A DNA stretch of 12,925 bases, taken from Bacteriovoracaceae bacterium. GTDB taxonomy: Bacteria; Bdellovibrionota; UBA1018. Position 1 is the stretch's first letter; every line of letters starts with the position of its first letter. Under the pieces are notes generated by a model, which made no database searches, was not told where the DNA came from, and worked only from the letters and a program-made list of their open reading frames with translations. Location of the stretch: positions 1-12,925 of the forward strand of contig JAHFAB010000012.1 of the NCBI GenBank assembly GCA_023250795.1, in the 5' to 3' direction. Shown piece after piece: positions 1-7,357 of this stretch. The position numbers and the translations under genes are program-made.

Positions 1-818
1 GTGCCATCGACGAAAAAAACACTCTCATGCAGCATCACTTCAAAGCTCCACTGATTGAACTAAGACCTCTCTATGAAGAGTGTCTAAAACTGGGAGAAAA
101 ACTGAAACCCTTCGTGACCAATGCCAGAAGTCTTTTGGTCGAAGCCGTTCGCAATAAAAGACCGATCTTATTCGAAGGAGCCCAAGGAACCCTTTTAGAT
201 GTGGACCACGGAACTTATCCCTATGTCACTTCCTCAAATACAGTGGCGGGGGGCGCTTTCACCGGTTCAGGAATAGGTCTGAACATCCAAACCCAAGTGA
301 TCGGCATCAGTAAGGCATACACCACCCGTGTTGGTACGGGCCCCTTCCCCACCGAAATCGAAAAAACAGAAAAAGAAACTGCGGAAAAAATACGTAAAAT
401 CGGTGCAGAATTCGGCGCAACCACAGGACGCCCCCGAAGAACAGGGTGGCTAGATCTGGTCGCTCTCAAATATGCGGTCGAAGTCAATGGGCTCACGGGT
501 CTGGCTTTCATGAAAGCTGATGTCCTTGAGGGCTTTGAACACATCAAGGTGTGCACAGGCTACCGGCTGGGAAACAGCACTCTCCACGATCTCCCCTCCT
601 GTATTGAGGACCTAGAGAAGGTGGAGCCCGTGTATGAAATCCTCCCAGGATGGCCTCACTATGACCATTCTAGTGTAAAAACAGTCCAGGACCTCCCTCA
701 GGAGCTCCAAACCTATATGCATACCGTTGAGCGATACTTGGGAATCCCCATTATTCTCATGAGCACAGGCCCAGGAAGGGAAGAAACTCTTCTCCTGAAG
801 GATCCCTATTGCCCTTAA
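1..818 (+). CDS. purA: Adenylosuccinate synthetase, 3' part (5' end outside window)
   Basis: The enzyme joins IMP and aspartate using GTP to make adenylosuccinate, the first committed step from IMP to AMP in the cytoplasm. The reading frame is open from base 3, and 271 C-terminal residues are visible. The family signature FEGAQGTLLDVDHGTYPYVT lies shortly after the window start. It is followed by RVGTGPFPTE, GRPRRTGWLDL (IMP/active-site region), LPGW and the C-terminal STGPGREET (GTP/guanine region). E. coli PurA has about 430 residues, so roughly the first 160, including the GTP-binding glycine loop and the catalytic N-terminal Asp and His, lie upstream. The C-terminus ends naturally at a TAA. 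No frameshift or missing motif is seen in the visible part. A tRNA gene follows on the same strand after 36 bases, with no clear terminator hairpin between them, so the two could share a transcript. Confidence 0.97.
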   Translation, partial: AIDEKNTLMQHHFKAPLIELRPLYEECLKLGEKLKPFVTNARSLLVEAVRNKRPILFEGAQGTLLDVDHGTYPYVTSSNTVAGGAFTGSGIGLNIQTQVIGISKAYTTRVGTGPFPTEIEKTEKETAEKIRKIGAEFGATTGRPRRTGWLDLVALKYAVEVNGLTGLAFMKADVLEGFEHIKVCTGYRLGNSTLHDLPSCIEDLEKVEPVYEILPGWPHYDHSSVKTVQDLPQELQTYMHTVERYLGIPIILMSTGPGREETLLLKDPYCP

Positions 819-854
819 GCTAAGTCTCTGATAACCATTTGCTTTCCTTAACGG

Positions 855-927
855 GAGCCATTAGCTCAGTCGGTAGAGCATCACACTTTTAATGTGAGGG
901 TCGATGGTTCGAATCCATCATGGCTCA
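855..927 (+). tRNA. tRNA-Lys (anticodon UUU)
   Basis: A complete cloverleaf can be drawn. Acceptor GAGCCAT (855-861) pairs with ATGGCTC (920-926). The D stem is GCTC/GAGC, and the anticodon stem TCACA/TGTGA encloses the loop CTTTTAA with anticodon TTT. The T arm is GATGG-TTCGAAT-CCATC, and the discriminator base is A at 927. CCA is not encoded; GTT follows. The stop codon of the convergent minus-strand gene begins only two bases after the discriminator base. Confidence 0.96.
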
Positions 928-929
928 GT

Positions 930-1271
930 TTATGCCGCGATTAAATTTAACCTGAGGTTTGGGTAGAGAATTTGAGAGTATCCAATAAGCCGGTCCAGAG
1001 TGAATTTTTCGGTTTTATAATGAAGAATTTCGCTCATTCTGGATTCATCAATTCCCAAAAGGGCAGCTAACTTCTTTTGTTTGAGTCCATTTTTTTTCCG
1101 ATATTTCAAAATTGATTCACAAGCTTTATACTTTGCACGTTCAATCTCAGAAGCATTCTCAGCCAGCACTGAGCTTCCTAAAACATGAGGATCTGAAAGA
1201 CGTTTTCTAACCTCCTCAAGTCTCTTGTCGTTTGGAAAAAAATCGCCATTTACAGTTTTAATTCCTGACAT
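930..1271 (-). CDS. XRE-family helix-turn-helix antitoxin-like regulator
   Basis: The protein has 113 residues. Its C-terminal half contains a lambda-repressor-type helix-turn-helix: an ILKYRKKNGLKQKKLAALLG segment followed by IDESRMSEILH, where the Q/K-L-A-x-L-L-G-x-x-xS-R-MS-x-I pattern marks the turn and recognition helix. The N-terminal part is charged and predicted helical. This layout resembles HigA-like antitoxins that bind their own promoter and neutralise a RelE/ParE-type toxin. I chose the ATG at 1269-1271 because a perfect Shine-Dalgarno (GGAGGA, six bases upstream) precedes it. A GTG start 32 codons earlier has no ribosome site. No intact toxin gene lies next to it, so it is an orphan antitoxin or a stand-alone regulator. 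The gene is convergent with the tRNA-Lys gene. The HTH call is firm; the antitoxin role is inferred. Confidence 0.8.
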   Translation of the reverse strand: MSGIKTVNGDFFPNDKRLEEVRKRLSDPHVLGSSVLAENASEIERAKYKACESILKYRKKNGLKQKKLAALLGIDESRMSEILHYKTEKFTLDRLIGYSQILYPNLRLNLIAA

Positions 1272-1367
1272 TTTATTTCCTCCGAAAAGCATAGGATCAA
1301 TGATCCCCTGGTTAATCTGGCGACCATTCACTGTTATTGATATTGAATAGGATCGCCTCTGCTTCAC
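1272..1367 (-). pseudogene. Possible toxin N-terminal remnant fused in frame to the antitoxin
   Basis: The antitoxin frame stays open for 32 codons upstream of its real start, back to a GTG at 1365-1367. The encoded peptide ISITVNGRQINQGIIDP reads like genuine protein. From memory it resembles the start of small toxin-like proteins that begin with an NGR-x-I-x-x-x-IIDP pattern and precede such antitoxins. After IIDP the sequence runs straight into the antitoxin ribosome-binding site. A simple reading is that a deletion removed most of the toxin and left its first 25 or so codons. A candidate promoter (TTGCTT, 17 bases, TAATCT; 1374-1402 on the minus strand) lies just before the GTG. The family resemblance could not be checked by a search. 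Confidence 0.3.
1278..1283 (-). promoter_or_regulatory. Shine-Dalgarno deciding the antitoxin start
   Basis: GGAGGA on the minus strand is followed by AATAAA and then ATG. The ideal spacing fixes the antitoxin start at 1271 rather than at the upstream GTG. Confidence 0.8.
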
Positions 1368-1424
1368 TATATCAGATTAACCCAACTTGCTAAATAAAGC
1401 AACTAATTATTAACACCCAACGCA

Positions 1425-1454
1425 TTGACCTATTGAGTCATTTTATGTTATATG
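1425..1454 (+). promoter_or_regulatory. Candidate sigma-70 promoter for the lipoprotein gene
   Basis: TTGACC (1425-1430) is followed after 18 bases by TATATG (1449-1454). Transcription would begin near 1461, ten bases before the Shine-Dalgarno AGGA at 1471. The -35 box is strong and the -10 box is moderate (4 of 6). Confidence 0.45.
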
Positions 1455-1479
1455 CTCCCACGACTTACACAGGAACTAT

Positions 1480-1827
1480 ATGAAAAATCTTTGCACTATT
1501 CTAATCACTCTGCTTCTAATTTTAAATTTCAGCAGCTGTGGCGCTACAAACGAACACCTCGCTTCCATGGATCAAAACACCGCTAAGATGGCAAAAGAAC
1601 TCGAAGACTATAAAGAGTACGTCAAACAGCTCACCGAAAGCCTAAAAACAATGACAGAAGAAATGAAACAAATGGCAGAGACTTTACAGGCGCTTTATAA
1701 AATGAGCCTGGAGTTTACGGAAGAGGCCAAAAGCCTTATGAAGGATGTACGTCCTCCAGACGAAGCTAACTTTAACCAAGCTAAAAATGAGCCGGAAAAT
1801 ACCCCTCAGGGAAACACCCATGATTAG
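1480..1827 (+). CDS. Coiled-coil lipoprotein of unknown function
   Basis: The protein has 115 residues and starts with a lipoprotein signal: Lys2, a hydrophobic stretch from residue 4 to 15, and the lipobox FSSC with Cys20 as the lipidated residue. Residues 27-90 are almost entirely helix-forming with hydrophobic residues at 3-4 spacing (repeated L/M/Y with E/K), which predicts a long coiled coil. The C-terminal 25 residues are polar and rich in Asn, Pro and Glu. This shape recalls small structural or scaffold outer-membrane lipoproteins, but I do not recognise a family. The start is supported by AGGA seven bases upstream of the ATG. The next gene begins inside its last codons with an 8-bp overlap, so the two are probably co-translated and act in the same compartment. 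Confidence 0.8.
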   Translation: MKNLCTILITLLLILNFSSCGATNEHLASMDQNTAKMAKELEDYKEYVKQLTESLKTMTEEMKQMAETLQALYKMSLEFTEEAKSLMKDVRPPDEANFNQAKNEPENTPQGNTHD

Positions 1828-2584
1828 TTTGCTTCTCTTTATATTCAGCTCGGTTGCATTTTCTAGTAATGACGTCAAGGTGGTGATTGCTCCCGAAGCA
1901 GAATGCCTAGGTCAAAGAATCCAGGTGATCCATAACTCCATTACAGATTATGCAAATTATAGAAAAATGGAAGGAGCCAAACTTCAGTTCCTACTGCCAT
2001 TACTCAAAATGTATGTTTCTACCCCCGAGTATATTGTTCCAGAAGACTATTCTAAACTACAAAAAATCTCTCCGACAGAAGCTTACGTTCACGTCCGAAT
2101 GCAGCCTTACAACCTACTTCAAACAGAGCTATATCCAAAATTTATCCTTCACTGCACATCTTCTTGGTCAACTCCGAAAAAATTTCATCACCATTGCGAA
2201 ATGATGAAGGATACAAAATTTTATGAAACAGCAAAACTATTAAAACGTCCTCATGTTAAAAATGACGTAGATCTCAAAGAAGAAAAATATCCCTTTGGAC
2301 TCACTGATTTTTCATCCGATCTAGATGTCGAAGAAAACTCTGGCTTATGCAGGACAAAGAAAGATCAGTCAACCTGGATGAAATTTGTTTTTAATATGCT
2401 CGGTAATCTTGATGATGATAAAAAAATCGAAGACGCAATCATTGCACAATTGAAAGAAGAGTATCCAAATCTTGGGAAATTAGTGACTCATATAAAAGAC
2501 CTTTTCCATGAAGACTCATTTTTTAAGCTCTACTACACTGGTTTTTATAAAAAGTGGCTCGCTTCTATTAAAAAAATAAACTAA
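1820..2584 (+). CDS. Exported protein of unknown function
   Basis: The protein has 254 residues. The start is the ATG at 1820, which overlaps the end of the lipoprotein gene and is preceded by AGGGA. From there the protein begins with a hydrophobic stretch (MISLLLFIFSSVAFSS) that looks like a cleavable signal peptide with cleavage near residue 16, although it lacks the usual positive residue at the start. The mature part contains several Cys residues (ECLG, LHCTSS, HHHCEMM, GLCRT), which suits a disulfide-stabilised periplasmic protein, and a positively charged helical C-terminus. The middle section, with TELYPKFILHCTSSW followed by a MMKDTKFYETAKLL helix, gives a faint impression of a START/SRPBCC-like lipid-binding fold, which is only a guess. 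Longer in-frame starts from 1745 would overlap the lipoprotein and would lack a signal peptide. Confidence 0.7.
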   Translation: MISLLLFIFSSVAFSSNDVKVVIAPEAECLGQRIQVIHNSITDYANYRKMEGAKLQFLLPLLKMYVSTPEYIVPEDYSKLQKISPTEAYVHVRMQPYNLLQTELYPKFILHCTSSWSTPKKFHHHCEMMKDTKFYETAKLLKRPHVKNDVDLKEEKYPFGLTDFSSDLDVEENSGLCRTKKDQSTWMKFVFNMLGNLDDDKKIEDAIIAQLKEEYPNLGKLVTHIKDLFHEDSFFKLYYTGFYKKWLASIKKIN

Positions 2585-2633
2585 TTTTTCACCTTACAAA
2601 AAGAGAGCACTAATGACACACTAATCATGTCCC

Positions 2634-3302
2634 ATGCTAAACGACCTTTTACTTATTTTATTTCTGGTTTTCCTAGAAGGCATTCTGTCCATTGATAATG
2701 CCCTGGTTCTCGCACTGCTTGCAAAAAAGCTCCCAAAAGAAAAACGGAAAAAAGCTCTGACTTACGGACTATTGGGGGCTATAGGATTTCGCTTGCTTGC
2801 CCTACTCTTAATTCGAGAACTTTTGCAATGGCATTGGATTAAGTTCATTGGAGGTGGCTATCTCGTTCTCACGTCAGGTAGACATTTTTTTCAAAAAAGT
2901 TCTCAAGAGGTAAAACACCCTGTCCTCAAGCCCCGTTTAAGTTTTTGGCGGGTTGTTTTAGCCATAGAATTGACGGATGTTGCCTTTGCCCTTGATTCGA
3001 TTTTAGCTGCCATTGCATTGACATCAAAGTTCTGGGTCATTTTTACGGGTGGAGTTTTAGGCATCATCATGATGCGCTTTGCGGCAAATCTATTCATTAA
3101 TATATTAGATAAATTTCCGTCTCTTGAAAACACCGCCTACCTTCTTGTTTTGCTGATCGGAATCAAAGTATCTCTCGAAGGATTTGAGATTACAGGGCTA
3201 GACTTTCAATCTCCCTCTGCGCCTGCATTTTGGATCTTTTGGATCTTGGTAGGACTGACTATTCTTTATGGGTTTATAGACAAAGCGGAAAAGAAAAAGT
3301 AA
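2634..3302 (+). CDS. TerC-family integral membrane protein
   Basis: The protein has 222 residues and about seven hydrophobic segments. It carries the two duplicated family motifs: E15[10 protein letters not shown] (E15, D21, N22) near the start, and E112[11 protein letters not shown] (E112, D115, D121) in the middle. The acidic residues within membrane helices are the expected metal-binding positions. TerC/Alx/YkoY proteins are manganese (or calcium) exporters of the inner membrane that prevent toxicity and load secreted enzymes with metal. The length matches the compact YjbE/YkoY type. No good Shine-Dalgarno precedes the ATG at 2634, though the hydrophobic first helix and the motif position near residue 15 support this start. 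The Rieske gene begins 23 bases after the stop, so the two may form an operon and might share a role in metal supply to exported proteins (inference). Confidence 0.9.
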   Translation: MLNDLLLILFLVFLEGILSIDNALVLALLAKKLPKEKRKKALTYGLLGAIGFRLLALLLIRELLQWHWIKFIGGGYLVLTSGRHFFQKSSQEVKHPVLKPRLSFWRVVLAIELTDVAFALDSILAAIALTSKFWVIFTGGVLGIIMMRFAANLFINILDKFPSLENTAYLLVLLIGIKVSLEGFEITGLDFQSPSAPAFWIFWILVGLTILYGFIDKAEKKK

Positions 3303-3325
3303 AATTGTTCTCGGAGGAATATTTC

Positions 3326-3880
3326 ATGGATGAGACCTCAAAATGCGCACAATGTGTTTCTAGAAGAAAATTTATCGAATCCTCTCTTAAGTCAGTTGGA
3401 GGAGCAGCTCTCCTATCAACTGCTGGCGGAATTTTTTTGAATTGTGGAAAAAAACTATCATCAACAGAAGACCCCAGTACGACTTCTTCTTCTAGCCCAT
3501 CTCCCTCTGCCACCTCAACCCCCTCTACTGTCACAACGGATGGATCGAATAAGTTTACTCTAAATCTAAATTCTTATACTAACTTATCTAGCCTAAACGG
3601 CTCTTACCTTCTCACTGTTAATGCCACTAGTGGGACCAAGACAGTCTTTGTAACACGTATCAGCCTATCAGGCGCAAGCACCGATATTGTGACAGTCTCA
3701 GCTATATGTACACATACTGGATGCACAGTTGGTGCATACAATGGAACAAAATATATTTGCCCTTGTCATAACTCACAGTTCGATTCAAACGGTGCTGTAC
3801 TTCAAGGTCCAGCAAGTACAGTTCTCACCAAATACACCACTGCCCTCGCTTCTGACATTGCTACTGTCACAGTTCCCTAA
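3326..3880 (+). CDS. Tat-exported Rieske [2Fe-2S] protein
   Basis: The protein has 184 residues. A twin-arginine signal (SRRKFIES, R13-R14, then a hydrophobic stretch to about residue 38) is followed by a Ser/Thr/Pro-rich linker (about residues 44-72) and a Rieske domain to the end. Cluster ligands are visible: CTHTGC (C128, H130) and CPCHNSQF (C145, H148), with C133 and C147 positioned for the stabilising disulfide. It should be a periplasmic, possibly membrane-tethered, electron carrier. No cytochrome b gene is adjacent, so it is a stand-alone Rieske protein rather than an obvious bc1-complex subunit. Cys40 after the hydrophobic stretch (IFLNCG) could be a poor lipobox. Two further cysteines (C7, C10) lie ahead of the Tat motif. 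The start is fixed by GGAGGA eight bases before the ATG; earlier in-frame starts fall inside terC. Confidence 0.92.
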   Translation: MDETSKCAQCVSRRKFIESSLKSVGGAALLSTAGGIFLNCGKKLSSTEDPSTTSSSSPSPSATSTPSTVTTDGSNKFTLNLNSYTNLSSLNGSYLLTVNATSGTKTVFVTRISLSGASTDIVTVSAICTHTGCTVGAYNGTKYICPCHNSQFDSNGAVLQGPASTVLTKYTTALASDIATVTVP

Positions 3881-3937
3881 GCCGTGTCGTAAATGACCCC
3901 CCTTTAGCCCTTACATCAATATACCGATAGATCGTTG

Positions 3938-4126
3938 ATGGTGGACTCAGAAGAAAAAATCAAACTGGGTTGGTGGTCTTTATGGATCGGATTCGTTATG
4001 GGTTTGATTGGAACCCTCGTTTACGAACTCTCTGAAGATCCCTCTAGTTCTAGAAGCCTTGCAAACAAATCTCCTTCGAACGAGACAAACCCATCACAAA
4101 ATACATCAGAGGAAAATACAAAGTGA
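3938..4126 (+). CDS. Small single-helix membrane protein
   Basis: The protein has 62 residues. A short charged N-terminus (DSEEKIK) precedes one transmembrane helix (about residues 10-29, LGWWSLWIGFVMGLIGTLVY). A hydrophilic Ser/Asn/Glu-rich tail follows, so it is likely an inner-membrane anchor with a polar tail in the periplasm. A TTG one codon upstream (3935) is an alternative start; neither start has a clear ribosome site. It lies 57 bases after the Rieske gene on the same strand and its stop is 5 bases from the convergent response-regulator stop. No family is recognised. The helix and clean polar tail suggest a real gene. Confidence 0.5.
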   Translation: MVDSEEKIKLGWWSLWIGFVMGLIGTLVYELSEDPSSSRSLANKSPSNETNPSQNTSEENTK

Positions 4127-4131
4127 AAAAA

Positions 4132-4530
4132 CTAAGGAAACAACTCACCAATTCTTTGTATCAAATTTGTTCCGTCAAACGGTTTTATAATATAATGGTT
4201 CACACCAGCGCGAAGAGCTTCGTCAATATGGGCTTGATCCCCTTTAGCTGTCACCATCAGAAAAGACAAATCACGAGTGAGTTTATAACTACGAATCGAT
4301 CGCAAAAGATCCACTCCGGAAAGTCCAGGCATGTTCCAATCTGCAACAATCAAACCAAACGCAGTTTCTGGATCTACCGCACTGCTCTGTATTTCTCTCC
4401 ACGCCATATCTCCATCTTCAGCTTCTACAATGCGCTTAAAACCAGCTTCTTCGAGCATATCACTCATAATTCTTCTCATCGCGGGAACATCGTCTACAAC
4501 CAAAACCCTCAGAGAAAAGTTAATCGCCAT
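4132..4530 (-). CDS. CheY-like single-domain response regulator
   Basis: The protein has 132 residues and consists only of a receiver domain. The acidic pair D13-D14 (VLVVDD), the phosphoacceptor D64 in VADWNMPGLSG, T94 (MVTAKG) and K116 (IIKPF) are all present, so it should be phosphorylatable. The DWNMPG-x-x-G sequence is of the chemotaxis CheY type. No output domain exists, so it must act by protein-protein contact, for example on a motor, a kinase relay or a cyclase. The ATG at 4530 was chosen because an ATG ten codons upstream falls on top of a perfect -10 box and would not be within the transcript. It is transcribed away from the CHASE2-adenylate cyclase gene, sharing a 74-bp intergenic region, which hints at a common signalling pathway. 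Confidence 0.92.
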   Translation of the reverse strand: MAINFSLRVLVVDDVPAMRRIMSDMLEEAGFKRIVEAEDGDMAWREIQSSAVDPETAFGLIVADWNMPGLSGVDLLRSIRSYKLTRDLSFLMVTAKGDQAHIDEALRAGVNHYIIKPFDGTNLIQRIGELFP

Positions 4531-4558
4531 AACAGTTCTACCCACTTTCCAAATATCC

Positions 4559-4564
4559 ATTATA
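4559..4564 (-). promoter_or_regulatory. -10 box of the response-regulator promoter
   Basis: The minus strand reads TATAAT exactly. A weak -35 (TTAAAC) lies 16 bases further upstream. Transcription would start about seven bases downstream, leaving a leader of about 20 bases before the ATG at 4530. Confidence 0.5.
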
Positions 4565-4604
4565 GCGGAAATTTCAAAATGTTTAACAAAAAGGATATAA
4601 ATTT

Positions 4605-6962
4605 ATGAAACATAAACTTTGGCTGTTCCAAATCCCCATTGTAGCTCTTTTCACGTTTGCTTTTTACGTCTCAGAAGCAGGTATTAGGGGAAGTTTGGAT
4701 AGTTCTTTTCTTAGAAACAAGATTTTTCCCTCTCTACGAGTCATTTCTGGCGCATTCACTAATGCTAAATTCCAAATCCGAGGACCCATTCCTCCTAAAA
4801 ATAAAGTTGTGATTGTAGAAATTGACAGTGATGCTCTTGCACAAATCGGACGATGGCCTTGGCATAGAGATATTACGGCTTATTTGATAGAAAAAATTTT
4901 TCAAGCTGGAGCAAAAGTAGTGGGGCTTGATATGACTTTTTCTGAGCCTGATCGAAGAATTTCTGAAGACTTGGGAAAACTACTCAAAGAAAAATCGTTA
5001 GATGGTATTATTGAGAAATTTGAAACAGACCACGAACTGAAAAAAACAATTGCTCTCCACAAAGGTCAACTCGTATTAGGTTGGTCAACCGAGAATTGGT
5101 GTCAGCCTGCCTATCGATCCAGTGCGGAAGAATGCCCAGTCACAGACCCAGAACATCTCGCAGCTTTACCAAAATTTTTCGAGAAATTCTCATATCAGAA
5201 TTTTGAGACCTCATCTCATTTTGATCCCACCCAATCTCCATTTATATCGGCCCCAGATGTAATTGCTAACATCCCAATGTATAATGACGCAGCAGAACAT
5301 GCAGGATATTTTGATGCTTGGCCCGATCGAGATGGCTATATCAGAAGAACCAATCTTGTGATGATGGTCAAAGGCAAACCATTCCCTTCCCTTCCTCTAG
5401 AGATGACACGCTTAATTTTAAACGAAGATCTAAAATTGAAATTAGATGAAAATCAAAAAGTAGAAAGTATTGGTTTTACAAAATCTGGAAAAACCATAGC
5501 AGTCAGCCCTCTTGGAGCAATGGAAATTAATTTTAGGGGACCATCCAACAGCTTCCAGTATGTCAGAGCTTTACAAGTCATGGGCGATGAAGATCAAATC
5601 CCAATTGAAAAAATGGTATTTGCTTCAGGTGAGAGAAAAATTGCATCGGCGTCTAAATCTGAACTTTTAAAAGACGCCTACGTCCTGGTTGGACTCTCCG
5701 CTCTTGGAGTCTTTGATATGAGAGCTTTTCCCTTTGACTCTAACGTACCTGGAGTCGAAGGACACGCCAATATTTTAGATAATCTTCTCTCTGGAGATTA
5801 TCTGATTTTTGGCTCAGGAAAATCAAACTCTCTTTGGATTTTTCTACTCATGATTGTCGGTGCTTTACTGTTTGCTTATGTCACTGAAAGACTAGAGTCC
5901 ATCCCTGGACTCCTCTTTTTTATGGCTGTTCTCTGTGGACTCACTTTTTTTGACATAAAAGTCCTGTTTGCAAACAATATTAATTGGAATACGAGTTTTC
6001 TTTATGTCGAAATCGGCCTTATTTTCATGCTTACTTTCACAATAAAATATATCTTAGAAGAAAAAAATAAGAAATTCATCCGTGGGGCATTTGCAAAATA
6101 TGTCTCTCCAGCAATTATTGATTCGATCATGAAAGATCCGACCAAACTATCCGTTGGCGGTGAGAAAAAAGATCTTACGATTCTGTTTTCTGATATTCGT
6201 AGTTTTACTTCGTTTTCAGAAACAATGGATGCAAAATCTTTGGCAGGTTTTTTAAACGATTACTTGGGAATCATGACCGATATTGTTTTTGATACAGAAG
6301 GAACTCTAGACAAATATATTGGAGACGCTGTCATGGCATTTTGGGGAGCTCCTCTGGACCAACGCAAACACTCTGCCAACTCTTGCAAAGCGGCGATCAA
6401 AATGATGGACGCTTTGGCTTCTCATAAAGCTAGGTTCAAACAACAGTATGGAGTGGACGTCAACATTGGTATCGGCATTAACTCAGGGGGAGTAAACGTA
6501 GGAAACATGGGGTCTTCGAGGATTTTCGAATACACCGTCATTGGAGATCATGTCAATTTGGCTTCTAGACTCGAAGGACTGACTAAAGAATATGGGGCGA
6601 ATATAGTGACCTCTCGATTTACTTTTGACGATATCGAAAAATCAGGCGAACCTCTTCCCGCACACCGGATTTTGGATTTTGTGAAAGTAAAAGGGAAGAA
6701 AAAAGCGGTTGAACTGATCCAAGTCTTTGATCGGGAATATCCCAAAGAAGGTCTTGAGATTTTTAGTGAGGCTAGACTTCTGTATCAAAAACAAAAGTGG
6801 GATGAAGCCATAAAAAAACTCAATGCCGCAAATCAGATTTTACGACTTTCCGCAGACCAGGTGGATGGACCTTGTGGAGTGTTTTTAGAGCGCTGTGAAG
6901 AGTTCAAAAAAAATCCTCCGGCACTAGACTGGGATGGAAGCTGGGAAATGCACAGCAAGTAA
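4605..6962 (+). CDS. CHASE2-domain class III adenylate cyclase
   Basis: The protein has 785 residues. Order: a transmembrane helix (about 4-22); an extracytoplasmic CHASE2 sensor (about 35-395, with VVIVEIDSDALAQIGRWPW and the following GAKVVGLDMTFSEPD typical of the family); three transmembrane helices (about 409-427, 432-453, 466-485); and a cytoplasmic class III cyclase domain (about 522-690). A short TPR-like tail ends in LDWDGSWEM. Both metal-binding aspartates are present (D530 in FSDIRSFT, D574 in YIGDAVMAFWGAP). So are Lys570 and Thr644, which select adenine in class IIIb enzymes, and the transition-state pair N651/R655 (VNLASRLEG). It should therefore be an active ATP-to-cAMP cyclase controlled by a periplasmic signal. 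AAGGA lies upstream of the ATG. It is divergent from the CheY-like gene, and its stop codon directly abuts that of panD. Confidence 0.94.
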   Translation: MKHKLWLFQIPIVALFTFAFYVSEAGIRGSLDSSFLRNKIFPSLRVISGAFTNAKFQIRGPIPPKNKVVIVEIDSDALAQIGRWPWHRDITAYLIEKIFQAGAKVVGLDMTFSEPDRRISEDLGKLLKEKSLDGIIEKFETDHELKKTIALHKGQLVLGWSTENWCQPAYRSSAEECPVTDPEHLAALPKFFEKFSYQNFETSSHFDPTQSPFISAPDVIANIPMYNDAAEHAGYFDAWPDRDGYIRRTNLVMMVKGKPFPSLPLEMTRLILNEDLKLKLDENQKVESIGFTKSGKTIAVSPLGAMEINFRGPSNSFQYVRALQVMGDEDQIPIEKMVFASGERKIASASKSELLKDAYVLVGLSALGVFDMRAFPFDSNVPGVEGHANILDNLLSGDYLIFGSGKSNSLWIFLLMIVGALLFAYVTERLESIPGLLFFMAVLCGLTFFDIKVLFANNINWNTSFLYVEIGLIFMLTFTIKYILEEKNKKFIRGAFAKYVSPAIIDSIMKDPTKLSVGGEKKDLTILFSDIRSFTSFSETMDAKSLAGFLNDYLGIMTDIVFDTEGTLDKYIGDAVMAFWGAPLDQRKHSANSCKAAIKMMDALASHKARFKQQYGVDVNIGIGINSGGVNVGNMGSSRIFEYTVIGDHVNLASRLEGLTKEYGANIVTSRFTFDDIEKSGEPLPAHRILDFVKVKGKKKAVELIQVFDREYPKEGLEIFSEARLLYQKQKWDEAIKKLNAANQILRLSADQVDGPCGVFLERCEEFKKNPPALDWDGSWEMHSK

Positions 6963-7313
6963 TTAGGATTTAATTTGGTTCTTAGAGTCTACGAGAAGTA
7001 CACGTGGCTTATGCTGTCTAGCTTCGTCAGAAGTCATCTGAGCAAAGGAAACAATAATCACTTGGTCGCCCGGAGTGACTAAACGGGCCGCGGCTCCGTT
7101 TACACAAATCACTCCGCTCTTAGGTAAACCTTCGATAGCGTAAGTGACAAAACGATTCCCATTATTCACATCATAAACATGGACTTGCTCGTAAGGCAAA
7201 ATCCCAGCTTCCTCGAGTAGCACACGGTCAATCGCAATGCTCCCCTCATACTCAAGATCTGCTTGAGTGACTGTTGCTCTGTGAATTTTGGCTTTCATCA
7301 AACTCAGTAACAT
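6963..7313 (-). CDS. panD: Aspartate 1-decarboxylase
   Basis: PanD makes beta-alanine from aspartate for pantothenate and coenzyme A. The proenzyme cleaves itself between Gly24 and Ser25 to form the pyruvoyl cofactor. With the start at 7313 the protein has 116 residues, and the cleavage site YEGS falls exactly at 24/25 as in E. coli PanD. Other conserved parts are [12 protein letters not shown] at the N-terminus, [10 protein letters not shown] (the region of catalytic Tyr and Arg), and [13 protein letters not shown] with the following QVIIVSF near the C-terminus. A TTG at 7352 would add 13 residues not expected in the family; an ATG at 7298 would shorten the first strand. The pseudopilin gene ends 44 bases upstream on the same strand, so panD is probably read from the pilin promoter at least in part. 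Its stop touches the cyclase stop with no spacer. Confidence 0.95.
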   Translation of the reverse strand: MLLSLMKAKIHRATVTQADLEYEGSIAIDRVLLEEAGILPYEQVHVYDVNNGNRFVTYAIEGLPKSGVICVNGAAARLVTPGDQVIIVSFAQMTSDEARQHKPRVLLVDSKNQIKS

Positions 7314-7357
7314 GGTGCATGATAATTTACCCGCTTTGATGGGAGAAAACAAGCGGT

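Noticed and set aside
1745..1819. Longer start for the exported protein
   Set aside because: It would lie inside the lipoprotein gene in another frame and would place the signal peptide internally.
3230..3325. In-frame upstream extension of the Rieske protein
   Set aside because: It overlaps the end of the TerC gene, would bury the Tat signal, and the ATG at 3326 has a strong ribosome site.
4123..4608. Plus-strand open frame opposite the response regulator
   Set aside because: The minus-strand product has every receiver-domain residue in place; the plus-strand frame is its shadow.
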